Source of the DNA: Cyclobacteriaceae bacterium
Lineage (GTDB): Bacteria; Bacteroidota; Bacteroidia; Cytophagales; Cyclobacteriaceae
DNA length: 64,000 bases
NCBI GenBank assembly: GCA_029858965.1
Contig: JAOUDZ010000002.1
Coordinates: forward strand, 1 to 64,000
Direction of reading: 5' to 3'
The notes beneath the pieces were generated by a model. That model was given only the letters and a program-made list of their open reading frames with translations, had not been told where the DNA came from and searched no databases. Position 1 is the stretch's first letter, and each line of letters starts with the position of its first letter. Of this stretch, positions 25,100 through 33,746 are shown in pieces. The position numbers were made by a program, and so were the translations under genes.

Positions 25100-26641
25100 A
25101 TGATTAAAGTAGGACAGGAAAGGCTGTCAGTTTCTGATTTTGAAAAAGTGCTCTACTACGGCGAGGGAGTCGAGTTGGACAATGGTGCCCTGGAAAATGT
25201 TGAAAAGAGCTTTTCCTTCTTAAAAACGTATTCGCAGCACAAAATTATCTATGGGATCAATACGGGGCTTGGGCCTATGGCTCAGTATAAAATTAGCGAT
25301 GAGGACCAGCGTCAGCTCCAGTATAACCTAATAAGGAGTCATAGTTCAGGTTCCGGGCAGCCTTTAACAGAGGATTTGTCACGTGCCACGATGCTGGCAC
25401 GATTAAATAGTCTCATGCAAGGATTCTCCGGAATCCACCCTTCAGCGGTCGAATTATTGGCCTACTTATTAAATAAAAGAATAACAGCTTGCATTTTTGA
25501 GCGTGGAGGTGTGGGGGCCAGTGGTGATCTGGTGCAACTTGCTCATTTGGCCTTGAATTTAATCGGTGAGGGCGAAGTGTTGGTGGAGGGTTCATGGAAA
25601 TCAGCCAGGGAGGCTTTCACAGCAATGAATACCAAGCCGCTGGAAGTACATCTACGAGAAGGTCTTGCTTTAATGAATGGTACCTCAGCAATGACTGGTG
25701 TTGGGATGGTCAATATTATTCACGCACAGCACTTACTTGGATGTTCAGTTGTGCTTTCGGCTATTACAAATGAATTGATGAAATCGTTTGATGACCATTT
25801 TTCATTTGAACTTAATCATGTTAAGCATCACCATGGTCAATCCAAGATCGCTGAAGCCATTCGAAATATCCTAGTCGACAGCAAACTGATTCGAAAACGA
25901 CCGGATCACTTATATCATCGTAAAATAGAAGAAGCTATTTTTACAGACAAAGTTCAGGAGTATTACTCACTTCGTTGTGTGCCGCAAATTCTTGGTCCTG
26001 TCTTTGATACACTTCTTGAAGTAAAGCAAGTATTGGAAGATGAAGTAAATTCTGTTAACGACAATCCCATAATTGATCATCAGCGGGAGAATGTTTATCA
26101 TGGTGGTAATTTTCATGGTGATTATGTTTCGCTATCGATGGACAAGCTTAAGATTGTTATGACTAAGCTTTCCATGCTTTCAGAACGACAATTGAATTAT
26201 TTATTGAACGATAAACTGAATCAGAAGCTTTCCCCATTTATCAACTTAGGTAAGTTGGGACTGAATTTTGGTTTGCAGGGTATGCAGTTTACAGCTACAT
26301 CGACTGTTGCGGAGAACCAGACGATGTCGTTTCCCATGTACCTGCACAGCATCTCTAACAACAACGATAATCAGGATATTGTGAGCATGGGTTGCAATGC
26401 TGCATTGATGACCCGCAAAGTGATTGATAACTGTTTTGATGTTCTGGCTATTCAAACACTGGCAGTGGTTCAGGCGATCGATTATCTAAAGTGCCATGCC
26501 CGGCTATCCACTTTTTCTCATAGGTTTTATGAAGAAGTCAGAAGCGTGGTGGGGCCTATCATTGAAGATGAACCCCGTTACAAAGAGATCAAATTGATAA
26601 GGGAATATTTGATTACGTTAGGATCTACTGTAAAATTATAG
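25100..26641 (+). CDS. Tyrosine ammonia-lyase (aromatic amino acid lyase)
   Basis: This enzyme eliminates ammonia from L-tyrosine to give p-coumarate, the probable aryl starter of the pigment. The 513-residue product has the MIO-forming triad Ala-Ser-Gly at residues 140-142 in GGVGASGDLVQLAHL, the catalytic Tyr in YGINTGLGPMAQY, and VPQILGPV, NSVNDNPII and YHGGNFHGDYVSL. The selectivity loop reads LIRSHSSGSG, with Ser-His at 80-81. That pair is histidase-like, but the protein closely resembles, from memory, the characterised tyrosine ammonia-lyase of Flavobacterium johnsoniae, which has the same loop. It opens the cluster and has an AAGGAG ribosome binding site. Confidence 0.93.
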   Translation: MIKVGQERLSVSDFEKVLYYGEGVELDNGALENVEKSFSFLKTYSQHKIIYGINTGLGPMAQYKISDEDQRQLQYNLIRSHSSGSGQPLTEDLSRATMLARLNSLMQGFSGIHPSAVELLAYLLNKRITACIFERGGVGASGDLVQLAHLALNLIGEGEVLVEGSWKSAREAFTAMNTKPLEVHLREGLALMNGTSAMTGVGMVNIIHAQHLLGCSVVLSAITNELMKSFDDHFSFELNHVKHHHGQSKIAEAIRNILVDSKLIRKRPDHLYHRKIEEAIFTDKVQEYYSLRCVPQILGPVFDTLLEVKQVLEDEVNSVNDNPIIDHQRENVYHGGNFHGDYVSLSMDKLKIVMTKLSMLSERQLNYLLNDKLNQKLSPFINLGKLGLNFGLQGMQFTATSTVAENQTMSFPMYLHSISNNNDNQDIVSMGCNAALMTRKVIDNCFDVLAIQTLAVVQAIDYLKCHARLSTFSHRFYEEVRSVVGPIIEDEPRYKEIKLIREYLITLGSTVKL

Positions 26642-27370
26642 ATGAAGTATGCATTAGTAACTGGAGGATCACGTGGAATAGGCAGAGCTATTTGCGTTAA
26701 ACTTGCCGAGCAAGGGTATCATATTTTGATCAACTTTAAACGCAATGAAGCTGAGGCGAAGAAAACTGCGGACCTTGTTCAGCAATACAAGGTAAGTGCG
26801 GAATTACTCATGTTTGATGTTTCCAATAAGGAAGAGGTTGACCGGGTATTGGGCGGATGGATCGAAAGAAACAAGGAGAAAGTCATTGAAGTGTTGATTA
26901 ATAATGCAGGAATTCGCGAAGATGCGCTCATGGTCTGGATGACGGACCAGCAATGGAAAAATGTGCTTGGCTCCAGCCTTGATGCATTTTATTACGTTTC
27001 CCGTCAGGTAATAAATGGGATGTTAGCGAACCGATATGGCAGGATTGTTAGCGTCGTCTCGCTTTCGGGTATCAAAGGAATGCCAGGCCAAACCAACTAT
27101 TCGGCAGCGAAAGCAGGAGTAATCGGCGCCACCAAAGCTTTGGCGCAGGAAGTTGCCCGGCGGGGAGTAACGGTGAATGCTGTGGCCCCAGGATTCATCC
27201 ATACAGATATGACCCAAGATCTGAACGAAGCGGATTTGAAGCCGTTGATCCCAATGAAGCGGTTTGGAGAGCCCGAAGAGGTTGCAGAAGCCGTTGTGTT
27301 TCTAGCTTCCTCGAGGGCTTCTTATATCACAGGCGTCGTACTCTCCATTAATGGTGGATTGTATTCTTAA
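26642..27370 (+). CDS. 3-oxoacyl-ACP reductase, FabG-like (SDR)
   Basis: A 242-residue short-chain dehydrogenase that should reduce the beta-keto group after each chain extension, using NADPH. It has the nucleotide motif TGGSRGIGRA (residues 7-16), NNAG (87-90), the catalytic triad Ser 140, Tyr 153, Lys 157 (VVSLSGIKG... TNYSAAKAG) and the C-terminal TGVVLSINGGLYS typical of FabG. The start codon immediately follows the ammonia-lyase stop. It corresponds to the ketoreductase of aryl polyene clusters. No obvious active-site changes. Confidence 0.94.
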   Translation: MKYALVTGGSRGIGRAICVKLAEQGYHILINFKRNEAEAKKTADLVQQYKVSAELLMFDVSNKEEVDRVLGGWIERNKEKVIEVLINNAGIREDALMVWMTDQQWKNVLGSSLDAFYYVSRQVINGMLANRYGRIVSVVSLSGIKGMPGQTNYSAAKAGVIGATKALAQEVARRGVTVNAVAPGFIHTDMTQDLNEADLKPLIPMKRFGEPEEVAEAVVFLASSRASYITGVVLSINGGLYS

Positions 27371-27546
27371 TTTTTGTGTTGAACCGTCGTTATTCCCTTT
27401 GCGCGATTCTTTTCATTTTCTTTTCAACATTTTGAAATGGAAGCTCCATGAATAACCAATACAATTCCAAAAGTTATATTTTTGCGTTTAATTTTGGATT
27501 CCGATAACTAAGTCGGTTTTTTCTTGTTTTTGCAATTAAATTCTTG

Positions 27547-28779
27547 ATGAACAGGGTCGTTATTACTGGATTAGGCATTTACTCCTCTATTGGCAAGAAT
27601 TTGTCTGATGTCAGGCAATCGCTGTATGAGGGCAAGTCTGGAATTATTCTTGATTATGCACGGAAAGAAATGGGATATCGATCGAGTCTGACCGGTTTTG
27701 TTGAACGGCCGATGCTCAAAGGTGTGCTTGACAGGCGTGCTCGGGTCATGCTGCCTGAACAAGGTGAGTTTGCCTTTATGGCGACGACAGAGGCTTTGGG
27801 TCGGGCTGGTATAGACCAGGATTTCTTGGACAGGAACGAAGTCGGCATTATTTATGGAAATGACAGTTCGGCGCAGCCGGTTATTGAAGCAATTGATATT
27901 ATAAGGGAAAAGAAGGACACGATGATGGTAGGCTCGGGGAACGTCTTCCAGGTCCTGAATTCAACTGTAAACATGAACCTGGCAACTATTTTCAGGCTTA
28001 AAGGGATAAATTTTACCGTTAGTGCAGCTTGTGCCAGCGGATCGCATTCCATTGGACTGGCATCCATGTTAATCCGAAATGGCATGCAAGATTGTATTAT
28101 TTGCGGTGGTGCACAGGAGATAAACCGCTATTCGATGGGCAATTTTGATGCCCTGGGTGCTTTTTCTATACGTGAAAACAGCCCAGCAACTGCCTCCAGG
28201 CCGTTTGATAAGAATCGTGACGGGCTGGTGCCTAGCGGTGGTGCTGCAACTGTTATTCTTGAAAGCCTGGAGTCGGCTCAAAAGCGGGGTGCTCCGATTA
28301 TTGCCGAATTGATTGGCTATGGATTTTCATCAAATGGAGAGCATATTTCAAACCCAAGCGTTGAGGGTCCATCCCGGTCCCTGCAAATGGCGATGAGAGT
28401 TTCAGGGCTGAAGGTATCTGAGATCGACTACATCAACGCTCATGCCACCTCAACGCCTGCGGGAGACGCAAGTGAGGCGAAAGCCATTCATGAGGTTTTT
28501 GGAGCAGTAAATACGCCCGTAAGCTCCACAAAATCAATGACTGGCCATGAATGCTGGATGGCTGGCGCAAGTGAAATTGTATATTCCCTGCTTATGATGC
28601 AGGACTCCTTCATCGCTCCAAACATCAATTTTGAAACACCTGATGAGGATTCTGCCAAGCTCAATATCATCGCAAGTACGATGAATAAGAATATTGATGT
28701 ATTTTTGTCAAATTCCTTTGGTTTTGGAGGAACAAATTCGACTTTGATTGTTAAAAAGTGGAGGAAAAGCGATGGATAA
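27547..28779 (+). CDS. Beta-ketoacyl-ACP synthase with complete triad (KS-1)
   Basis: A 410-residue FabF/B-type condensing enzyme. The active-site Cys is in SAACASGSHSIG (Cys 162), the two His in INAHATSTPAGD (His 299) and TGHECWMAGASE (His 334), and the Gly-rich C-terminus in NSFGFGGTNSTL, so it should be catalytic. The first ATG is at 27547; the TTG just before it is less likely. It follows a 173-bp gap, the largest inside the cluster, that contains TATTTTTG (27477-27484), so an internal promoter is possible. The downstream carrier protein overlaps it by 8 bp. Confidence 0.94.
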   Translation: MNRVVITGLGIYSSIGKNLSDVRQSLYEGKSGIILDYARKEMGYRSSLTGFVERPMLKGVLDRRARVMLPEQGEFAFMATTEALGRAGIDQDFLDRNEVGIIYGNDSSAQPVIEAIDIIREKKDTMMVGSGNVFQVLNSTVNMNLATIFRLKGINFTVSAACASGSHSIGLASMLIRNGMQDCIICGGAQEINRYSMGNFDALGAFSIRENSPATASRPFDKNRDGLVPSGGAATVILESLESAQKRGAPIIAELIGYGFSSNGEHISNPSVEGPSRSLQMAMRVSGLKVSEIDYINAHATSTPAGDASEAKAIHEVFGAVNTPVSSTKSMTGHECWMAGASEIVYSLLMMQDSFIAPNINFETPDEDSAKLNIIASTMNKNIDVFLSNSFGFGGTNSTLIVKKWRKSDG

Positions 28780-29029
28780 AGCAAGCATAATTGAGAAGGT
28801 TAATTGTTTCTTAGTGGAAGAGTTTGAGGTAGATCCTGCCAAACTTAGCCCATCGGCCAACTTGAGAGAAACCCTTGAACTTGATAGCCTCGATTACATT
28901 GACTTGGTTGTCGTGATTGAAAGCAAGTTTGGTTTTAAAGTTAAGCCAGAGGACTTTTCCGGGATTGATACTTTTGAAAGCTTTTATGATTATGTCATAA
29001 AGCGGGTAGGCGAGAAAGTGGCTTCCTGA
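28772..29029 (+). CDS. Acyl carrier protein (ACP-1)
   Basis: An 85-residue carrier protein. The phosphopantetheine attachment Ser is residue 39 in LELDSLDYIDLVV, with helix II typical of ACPs. The ATG at 28772 was chosen because it gives a standard ACP N-terminus and is preceded by GGAGG; it overlaps the ketosynthase stop by 8 bp, a translational coupling arrangement. It is likely the carrier for the growing polyene or the aryl starter. It must be activated by a 4'-phosphopantetheinyl transferase such as the AcpS encoded in the same cluster. Confidence 0.95.
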   Translation: MDKASIIEKVNCFLVEEFEVDPAKLSPSANLRETLELDSLDYIDLVVVIESKFGFKVKPEDFSGIDTFESFYDYVIKRVGEKVAS

Positions 29030-29031
29030 TC

Positions 29032-29916
29032 ATGCCACGGTGGGAAGGTAAGTCCAAAGGAACCCCACTGGGATATCGGGCCTTTGTTTTCGTTTGCAGG
29101 ACGTTTGGGGTCTTGCCAGCTTATTTTATACTTCGGTTCGTAGCGTTTTACTATTTTCTTTTTTCCTGGAATTCATCAGGGCATATTTATCGATATTTCC
29201 GCCACCGCCATGGTTATTCGCCCATTAAGTCCTTTTTAAAGGTCTACCGCAACTACTACATTTTTGGACAAACGCTGCTGGACAAAGTAGTCGTAATGGC
29301 TGGGATTGACAATAAGATAACGTATGACTTTGATGGAGAAGATAACCTTCGGAAAATCGTAAGCGGTGGCTGTGGAGGAATATTGCTCAGTGCTCACGTC
29401 GGAAATTGGGAAGCTGCCGGCCATCTGCTGCGTAGACTTGAAACCCGCGTAAACGTTGTTATGTACGATGGAGAACACCAACAAATCAAGGCCTATCTTG
29501 ATCGCGTAACTGGAGGTCGGAACTTGAATGTTATTTTGATTAAGCCAGACATGTCGCATGTCTACGCAATGGGGGAAGCGTTGCAAAAAAATGAATTGAT
29601 CTGTCTGCATGCCGACCGTTTTTTGGAGGGTAATAAAACCTACACGAAGAATTTCTTGGGAGAGGATGCGCATTTCCCGGTAGGACCATTTTTACTGTCA
29701 GCAAGCTTTCGCGTGCCCGTATCCGTAGTTTTCGCTTTTAAGGAATCGGTCAATCATTACCATTTTTATGGTAGTTCGCTGATAACCCGCGAAGATCTGG
29801 AATCGAAAATGGATTTTATGGATAGACTTCTTTCACACTTTGTTTGTCAGCTGGAACAAAAAATGAAATTGTACCCAGAACAGTGGTTTAATTATTTTAA
29901 CTTTTGGGGAAAATAA
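29032..29916 (+). CDS. LpxL/HtrB-like acyltransferase
   Basis: A 294-residue protein of the lipid A biosynthesis acyltransferase (LpxL/HtrB) family. An N-terminal hydrophobic segment (about residues 18-46) would place it at the inner membrane. The HX4E catalytic box is seen as LLSAHVGNWEAAG (His 122, Glu 127), followed by LICLHADRFLEGN and a FPVGPFLLSASFRVPV substrate-site block. In pigment clusters such enzymes are thought to transfer the finished polyene acyl chain from its carrier protein to a lipid or resorcinol acceptor. The acceptor is not known here. It starts 2 bp after ACP-1. Confidence 0.9.
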   Translation: MPRWEGKSKGTPLGYRAFVFVCRTFGVLPAYFILRFVAFYYFLFSWNSSGHIYRYFRHRHGYSPIKSFLKVYRNYYIFGQTLLDKVVVMAGIDNKITYDFDGEDNLRKIVSGGCGGILLSAHVGNWEAAGHLLRRLETRVNVVMYDGEHQQIKAYLDRVTGGRNLNVILIKPDMSHVYAMGEALQKNELICLHADRFLEGNKTYTKNFLGEDAHFPVGPFLLSASFRVPVSVVFAFKESVNHYHFYGSSLITREDLESKMDFMDRLLSHFVCQLEQKMKLYPEQWFNYFNFWGK

Positions 29917-29922
29917 TAACGA

Positions 29923-30348
29923 ATGCTTGCGAATCAAGATGATATTCTCCGTTTTATACCGCAGCGAAATCCGATGGTGATGGTGCATGCTTTACTGGAA
30001 GCCAGTGATGACCATGCCGTTACACAGCTTACGATAAATCCAGACAATGTATTTGTAGCAGCTGAATACTTTGCGGAGCCCGGATTGGTAGAGAATATCG
30101 CACAAACAGCGGCCGTACATGTTGGGTATCGCTGTTCATTAATAGATACGCCAATACCGATAGGCTACATTGCGGCGGTAAAGAATCTGAGAATAGAGAA
30201 ATTACCAGGGCAAAATTCCGTGATAACAACTTCTGTGAAGGTAATCAACCAGGTGCTTGATATTACCATGATCCAAGGAAAAATAGAGCAAAACGGAAAA
30301 TTGTTATGTTCGTGTGAGATGCGAATTTTTGCTAAGTTACAGTCCTAA
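29923..30348 (+). CDS. Hotdog-fold dehydratase subunit lacking the catalytic His
   Basis: A 141-residue protein of the FabZ/FabA hotdog family. The helix with the catalytic acid is intact (LVENIAQTAAVHVG, Glu 57). The FabZ motif that should begin with His-Phe reads VFVAAEYF instead, placing Val 43 where the catalytic His belongs (14 residues before the Glu, as in FabZ). On its own it should not dehydrate. A second hotdog protein downstream (40191-40571) has the opposite defect. Heterodimeric dehydratases are known from aryl polyene pathways, and this pair fits. The gene follows the acyltransferase by 6 bp. Confidence 0.82.
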   Translation: MLANQDDILRFIPQRNPMVMVHALLEASDDHAVTQLTINPDNVFVAAEYFAEPGLVENIAQTAAVHVGYRCSLIDTPIPIGYIAAVKNLRIEKLPGQNSVITTSVKVINQVLDITMIQGKIEQNGKLLCSCEMRIFAKLQS

Positions 30349-30360
30349 AAATCGGATGAT

Positions 30361-30999
30361 ATGCAAATTAAGACGACCATTTTGCTGCTATTGATTCTAA
30401 TGACTTCTCTAGTCAATGCGCAATCAAAGAGCGATGTTTTTAGAAAAGATGTTCCCGTTACCTGGCTGGGCCTGGATTTCACAAGCAACAAATTCATCGG
30501 AGACCGCGAAAGATTTGGTTCCGAATCTGATGTCCGGCACCTCATTGATGCCTGGAATGAATTGATACTGAAGGAATCAGATAAGTACGATATTGCAAGA
30601 GCAATTGACAGGGTGAGCGTAGAGAACGCTATTGAGGTTACAAACGAAAACAATGCTCAGCTCGATGTATTGAGCATGTTTTCGGAGAATGAAAAAGACT
30701 ATTTGCATATGAAAACATCAGATGTTGCAGAAATTGTCTGGAACTTTGATTTTAAAGACCTTACCGGAATTGGATTAATGTTTAATGTCGAAAGTTTTAA
30801 CAAATTAAATCAAGAAGGTTCTATTTGGATAACGTTTATAAAACTGGAAACGAAAGAAGTACTCTTTACTGAAAGAATGGTAGCACCACCCGGAGGGGCT
30901 GGTATGCGTAATTATTGGGCTGGTTGCATTCGGGGTATTCTCGTTAAGATTCAGAAAAAAGAGTTTGAGATGTGGCGAAAGAAACACTATCGTCCCTAA
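30361..30999 (+). CDS. Exported protein of unknown function in the pigment cluster
   Basis: A 212-residue protein. A signal peptide covers residues 1-21 (hydrophobic ILLLLILMTSLVNA then Q). The mature protein begins with VPVTWLGLDFTSNKFIGD, a pattern seen in uncharacterised Bacteroidota exported proteins. It ends WAGCIRGILVKIQKKEFEMWRKKHY. No catalytic motif is evident. It lies 12 bp after the dehydratase-like gene and is in the middle of the cluster, so a role in handling or placing the pigment outside the inner membrane is possible but not shown. Confidence 0.72.
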   Translation: MQIKTTILLLLILMTSLVNAQSKSDVFRKDVPVTWLGLDFTSNKFIGDRERFGSESDVRHLIDAWNELILKESDKYDIARAIDRVSVENAIEVTNENNAQLDVLSMFSENEKDYLHMKTSDVAEIVWNFDFKDLTGIGLMFNVESFNKLNQEGSIWITFIKLETKEVLFTERMVAPPGGAGMRNYWAGCIRGILVKIQKKEFEMWRKKHYRP

Positions 31000-31082
31000 C
31001 CTTCATGGCTGAAAGAGCATCCTGAGGAAAATCTTACTATAGTTTCAAGTTCATATTATTATTGTTTGTAAAATGAAGAATC

Positions 31083-31499
31083 GTGCTAAGTCATCAGACA
31101 GAAGTCATTGTTAAATTTAATGAAGCAGATCCTTTGGGTATTGTTTGGCATGGGCACTATATACGCTACTTCGAAGATGGGCGTGAAGCATTTGGTAAAG
31201 TACACGGAATTTCTTACCTCGATTGCTACACGCATGGTGTTGCAGTCCCTGTAGTTTCGGTTCAATGTGACTATAGTAAACCACTCCGCTATGGGGATAC
31301 CGTCATTGTACACACTTCCTTCATTAACACCGCGGCAGCTAAGCTTATGTTTGAATACAGAATTTTTGAGGCAAAGAGTAATTCTTTGGTAGCGAAGGGC
31401 TCTTCAGTACAGGTTTTTGTTGATGCGAGAAACTTTGAGCTTCAGCTCACTATTCCGCCTTTCTTTGCTGCATGGAAGAAGAAACAAAACCTGATCTGA
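31083..31499 (+). CDS. YbgC/4HBT-type acyl thioesterase
   Basis: A 138-residue hotdog thioesterase starting at GTG. The 4-hydroxybenzoyl-CoA thioesterase signature is clear: FNEADPLGIVWHGHYIRYFEDGREAF, with catalytic Asp 16 and the usual D-x-x-G-x-x-x-x-x-x-Y arrangement. It would hydrolyse acyl-CoA or acyl-ACP thioesters, either as an editing enzyme that clears stalled chains or to release product. It lies 83 bp after the exported unknown and 4 bp before KS-2. Confidence 0.9.
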   Translation: MLSHQTEVIVKFNEADPLGIVWHGHYIRYFEDGREAFGKVHGISYLDCYTHGVAVPVVSVQCDYSKPLRYGDTVIVHTSFINTAAAKLMFEYRIFEAKSNSLVAKGSSVQVFVDARNFELQLTIPPFFAAWKKKQNLI

Positions 31500-31503
31500 A
31501 TGC

Positions 31504-32619
31504 ATGAAAAGGGTTTGGATTGTTTCGGATTGTGTTGTCTCCCCGCTAGGGAATACTACGTTGGAAAATTACCAAAATCTGCACTGTGGTAATTCTGGGA
31601 TTAGTTTGATTGAAGATAAGCGATTAAGCCCGGAGAAAATTTATGCCGCCAGGTTGCCCGATTTATCATCGCAGGAATCTGTAACAAAATTGGAGGCCAT
31701 TTCCATTGAGGCGATTCAAACTGCACTCAACGAGATAGTGATTCCGCGTGATCGAACCCTTCTTATCCTTTCCACTACAAAAGGAAATATTGCGTTTCTG
31801 GAGGAGGGTCTGCCTGGCCATCGTAGAATTCGCCTGGACGCCACAGCAGCTTTTCTGGCCGACAAATTTGGATTTAAGAGGCATCTTGTGGTATCAAATG
31901 CCTGTGTTTCTGGTGTCATGGCATTGATAGTTGGCAAGCGTATGATTGATGCGGGATATTATGATCATGCTGTAGTGGTCGGTGTAGATGTCTTGAGTAA
32001 ATTTGTGGTTTCCGGATTCCAAAGTCTGCAAGCGTTGAGCGTTGAACCGTGTCGCCCATTTGATGCTGCGCGCAAAGGTATTAATCTTGGGGAGTGCGCT
32101 GCGGCCATTGTCCTGACTTCCACTCAAGAACTTAGTCCTTCAAAACCCATGATTAGGATTTCAGGTGGAGGGTTGAGCAATGATGCAAACCATATTTCTG
32201 GTCCATCCAGAACTGGCGAAGAGCTAAGTTTTGCAATCCAGCACGCTATACAAGAAGCCTATGTCACCACAAGGGATCTTGATTTCATTTCTTCTCACGG
32301 AACGGCGACACTTTTTAATGACGAAATGGAGGCACGGGCTTTTACGCTAATGGGAATGGAGGACATTCCAATAAATAGTTTGAAAGGATATTTTGGTCAT
32401 ACGCTCGGCGCCGCTGGAATAGTGGAGGTGGCCATGTGTTGCAGAAGCATGATTGCGGATGAGCTTATCCCAACAAAAGGCTTTGAAGAGCTTGGCGTAT
32501 CATTACCAGTTAATATAGTTCAGTCTTTAGAACACCGTTCATTAAAAACGTGTCTGAAAACGGCTTCTGGTTTTGGCGGATGTAATGCAGCCATTATTTT
32601 GCAGCAGGAAAATAATTAA
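31504..32619 (+). CDS. Beta-ketoacyl-ACP synthase with complete triad (KS-2)
   Basis: A 371-residue condensing enzyme, shorter than FabF. The triad is complete: Cys 134 in VVSNACVSGVMAL, His 265 in FISSHGTATLFND and His 299 in KGYFGHTLGAAG. The N-terminus (KRVWIVSDCVVSPLGNTTLENY) and the rest match ketosynthases of aryl polyene and flexirubin clusters. The closing Gly-rich loop reads TASGFGGCNAAII. It is likely responsible for one specific condensation step; which one cannot be told from sequence. Confidence 0.92.
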   Translation: MKRVWIVSDCVVSPLGNTTLENYQNLHCGNSGISLIEDKRLSPEKIYAARLPDLSSQESVTKLEAISIEAIQTALNEIVIPRDRTLLILSTTKGNIAFLEEGLPGHRRIRLDATAAFLADKFGFKRHLVVSNACVSGVMALIVGKRMIDAGYYDHAVVVGVDVLSKFVVSGFQSLQALSVEPCRPFDAARKGINLGECAAAIVLTSTQELSPSKPMIRISGGGLSNDANHISGPSRTGEELSFAIQHAIQEAYVTTRDLDFISSHGTATLFNDEMEARAFTLMGMEDIPINSLKGYFGHTLGAAGIVEVAMCCRSMIADELIPTKGFEELGVSLPVNIVQSLEHRSLKTCLKTASGFGGCNAAIILQQENN

Positions 32620-32628
32620 TAATGCAAT

Positions 32629-33711
32629 ATGGATTTTTTTGGAAAAGAAAAATTATCGGCGGTAAAAGCAAAAGAAGAAGCGCAATGGATTACGTTTGCA
32701 CCTTTTGTGTTTCAAGCCACCCGCGTCCTACGCAACAGTGGAATTCTATCCACGGTGGAGGCACACAAAAAGGGTATAACCCTCGAGCAACTTACAGCCA
32801 AAGTAAATCTCCCGAGGTATGGCGTTCGTGTTTTGGTAGAAGCAGCTTTGGGGATCGGACTGCTAACGCTCAACGAGGGTCTTTATAAGATTACTAAAAC
32901 CACCTACTTCATATTGAACGATGAACTTACGAGGGTGAATATGGACTTCACGCACGACGTCTGTTATCAAGGGATGTTTTTTCTGGAAGACAGTATTAAA
33001 AACGAAAGGCCTGAAGGCTTGAAAGTTTTTGGCGAATGGTCGAGCATCTACGAAGCATTGTCTACGAACCTTCCTGACAAAGTGAAGAAAAGTTGGTTTG
33101 CATTTGATCATTTCTATTCAGATTATGCCTTTCCTGAAGTGCTCCCGTATATATACCAGAATAAACCCAAAACCTTACTTGATATTGGTGGAAATACCGG
33201 GAAATGGTCGATGCAAAGTTTAGCCTTTGATCCTGAAGTGAAAATTACTATTATGGATCTACCGGGGTACGTAGAAACAGCCAAAGACGAAATCAACAAA
33301 AAAGGGTTTGGTGATCGTATATATTTCCATCCCGGTAATATACTGGATGAATCGCAACACTTCCCAAGTGGATTCGATGCAATTTGGATGAGCCAATTTC
33401 TGGATTGTTTTTCTGAATCGCAGATAATCTCTATCTTGAAGAGATGCAAGGAAGCGCTAAATGCTGATGGCTATATTTATATTCTTGAAACCTTCTGGGA
33501 TCGACAACGGTTTGAGGCGTCTGCGTTTTCTCTTCAACAAACTTCACTTTACTTTACCGCAATGGCCAATGGCAATAGCCAGATGTACGACTCAAAGGTG
33601 TTTATTCGATGTGTTCAGAATGCGGGCTTGGAAGTAATTGATCAAAAAGATTTTATAGGCGTAAGCCATACTTTGTTAAGTTGTAAGCCAAGCCGTAAAA
33701 CTAGCCTGTAA
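32629..33711 (+). CDS. SAM-dependent O-methyltransferase-like protein
   Basis: A 360-residue methyltransferase. It has an N-terminal winged-helix/dimerisation region (about residues 20-100, with TRVLRNSGILSTVEAHKKG) and a class I SAM domain beginning TLLDIGGNTGKWS (about 183-195), followed by the acidic strand ITIMDLPGYV. This arrangement matches the acetylserotonin/hydroxyneurosporene O-methyltransferase type. It may methylate a hydroxyl on the aryl ring or tailor the polyene. An alternative ATG at 32622 is in another frame; 32629 fits the domain. It lies 9 bp after KS-2. Confidence 0.88.
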   Translation: MDFFGKEKLSAVKAKEEAQWITFAPFVFQATRVLRNSGILSTVEAHKKGITLEQLTAKVNLPRYGVRVLVEAALGIGLLTLNEGLYKITKTTYFILNDELTRVNMDFTHDVCYQGMFFLEDSIKNERPEGLKVFGEWSSIYEALSTNLPDKVKKSWFAFDHFYSDYAFPEVLPYIYQNKPKTLLDIGGNTGKWSMQSLAFDPEVKITIMDLPGYVETAKDEINKKGFGDRIYFHPGNILDESQHFPSGFDAIWMSQFLDCFSESQIISILKRCKEALNADGYIYILETFWDRQRFEASAFSLQQTSLYFTAMANGNSQMYDSKVFIRCVQNAGLEVIDQKDFIGVSHTLLSCKPSRKTSL

Positions 33712-33746
33712 ACATCAAAATTTATATTCTAATTAACGCTGTAGTC

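Noticed and set aside
24901-25107. 68-codon frame directly before the tyrosine ammonia-lyase
   Set aside because: It overlaps the ammonia-lyase start, covers its ribosome site, and its composition (many Phe, Leu, Cys) fits AT-rich non-coding DNA. It starts at a non-ATG codon.
25413-25595. Antisense frames within the ammonia-lyase and other pigment genes
   Set aside because: They are complementary-strand shadows of well-supported genes, without independent starts or domain motifs.
32622-32888. Alternative frame starting 7 bp before the methyltransferase ATG
   Set aside because: It gives a basic, Ser/Arg-rich sequence with no domain, while the other frame encodes a full methyltransferase.
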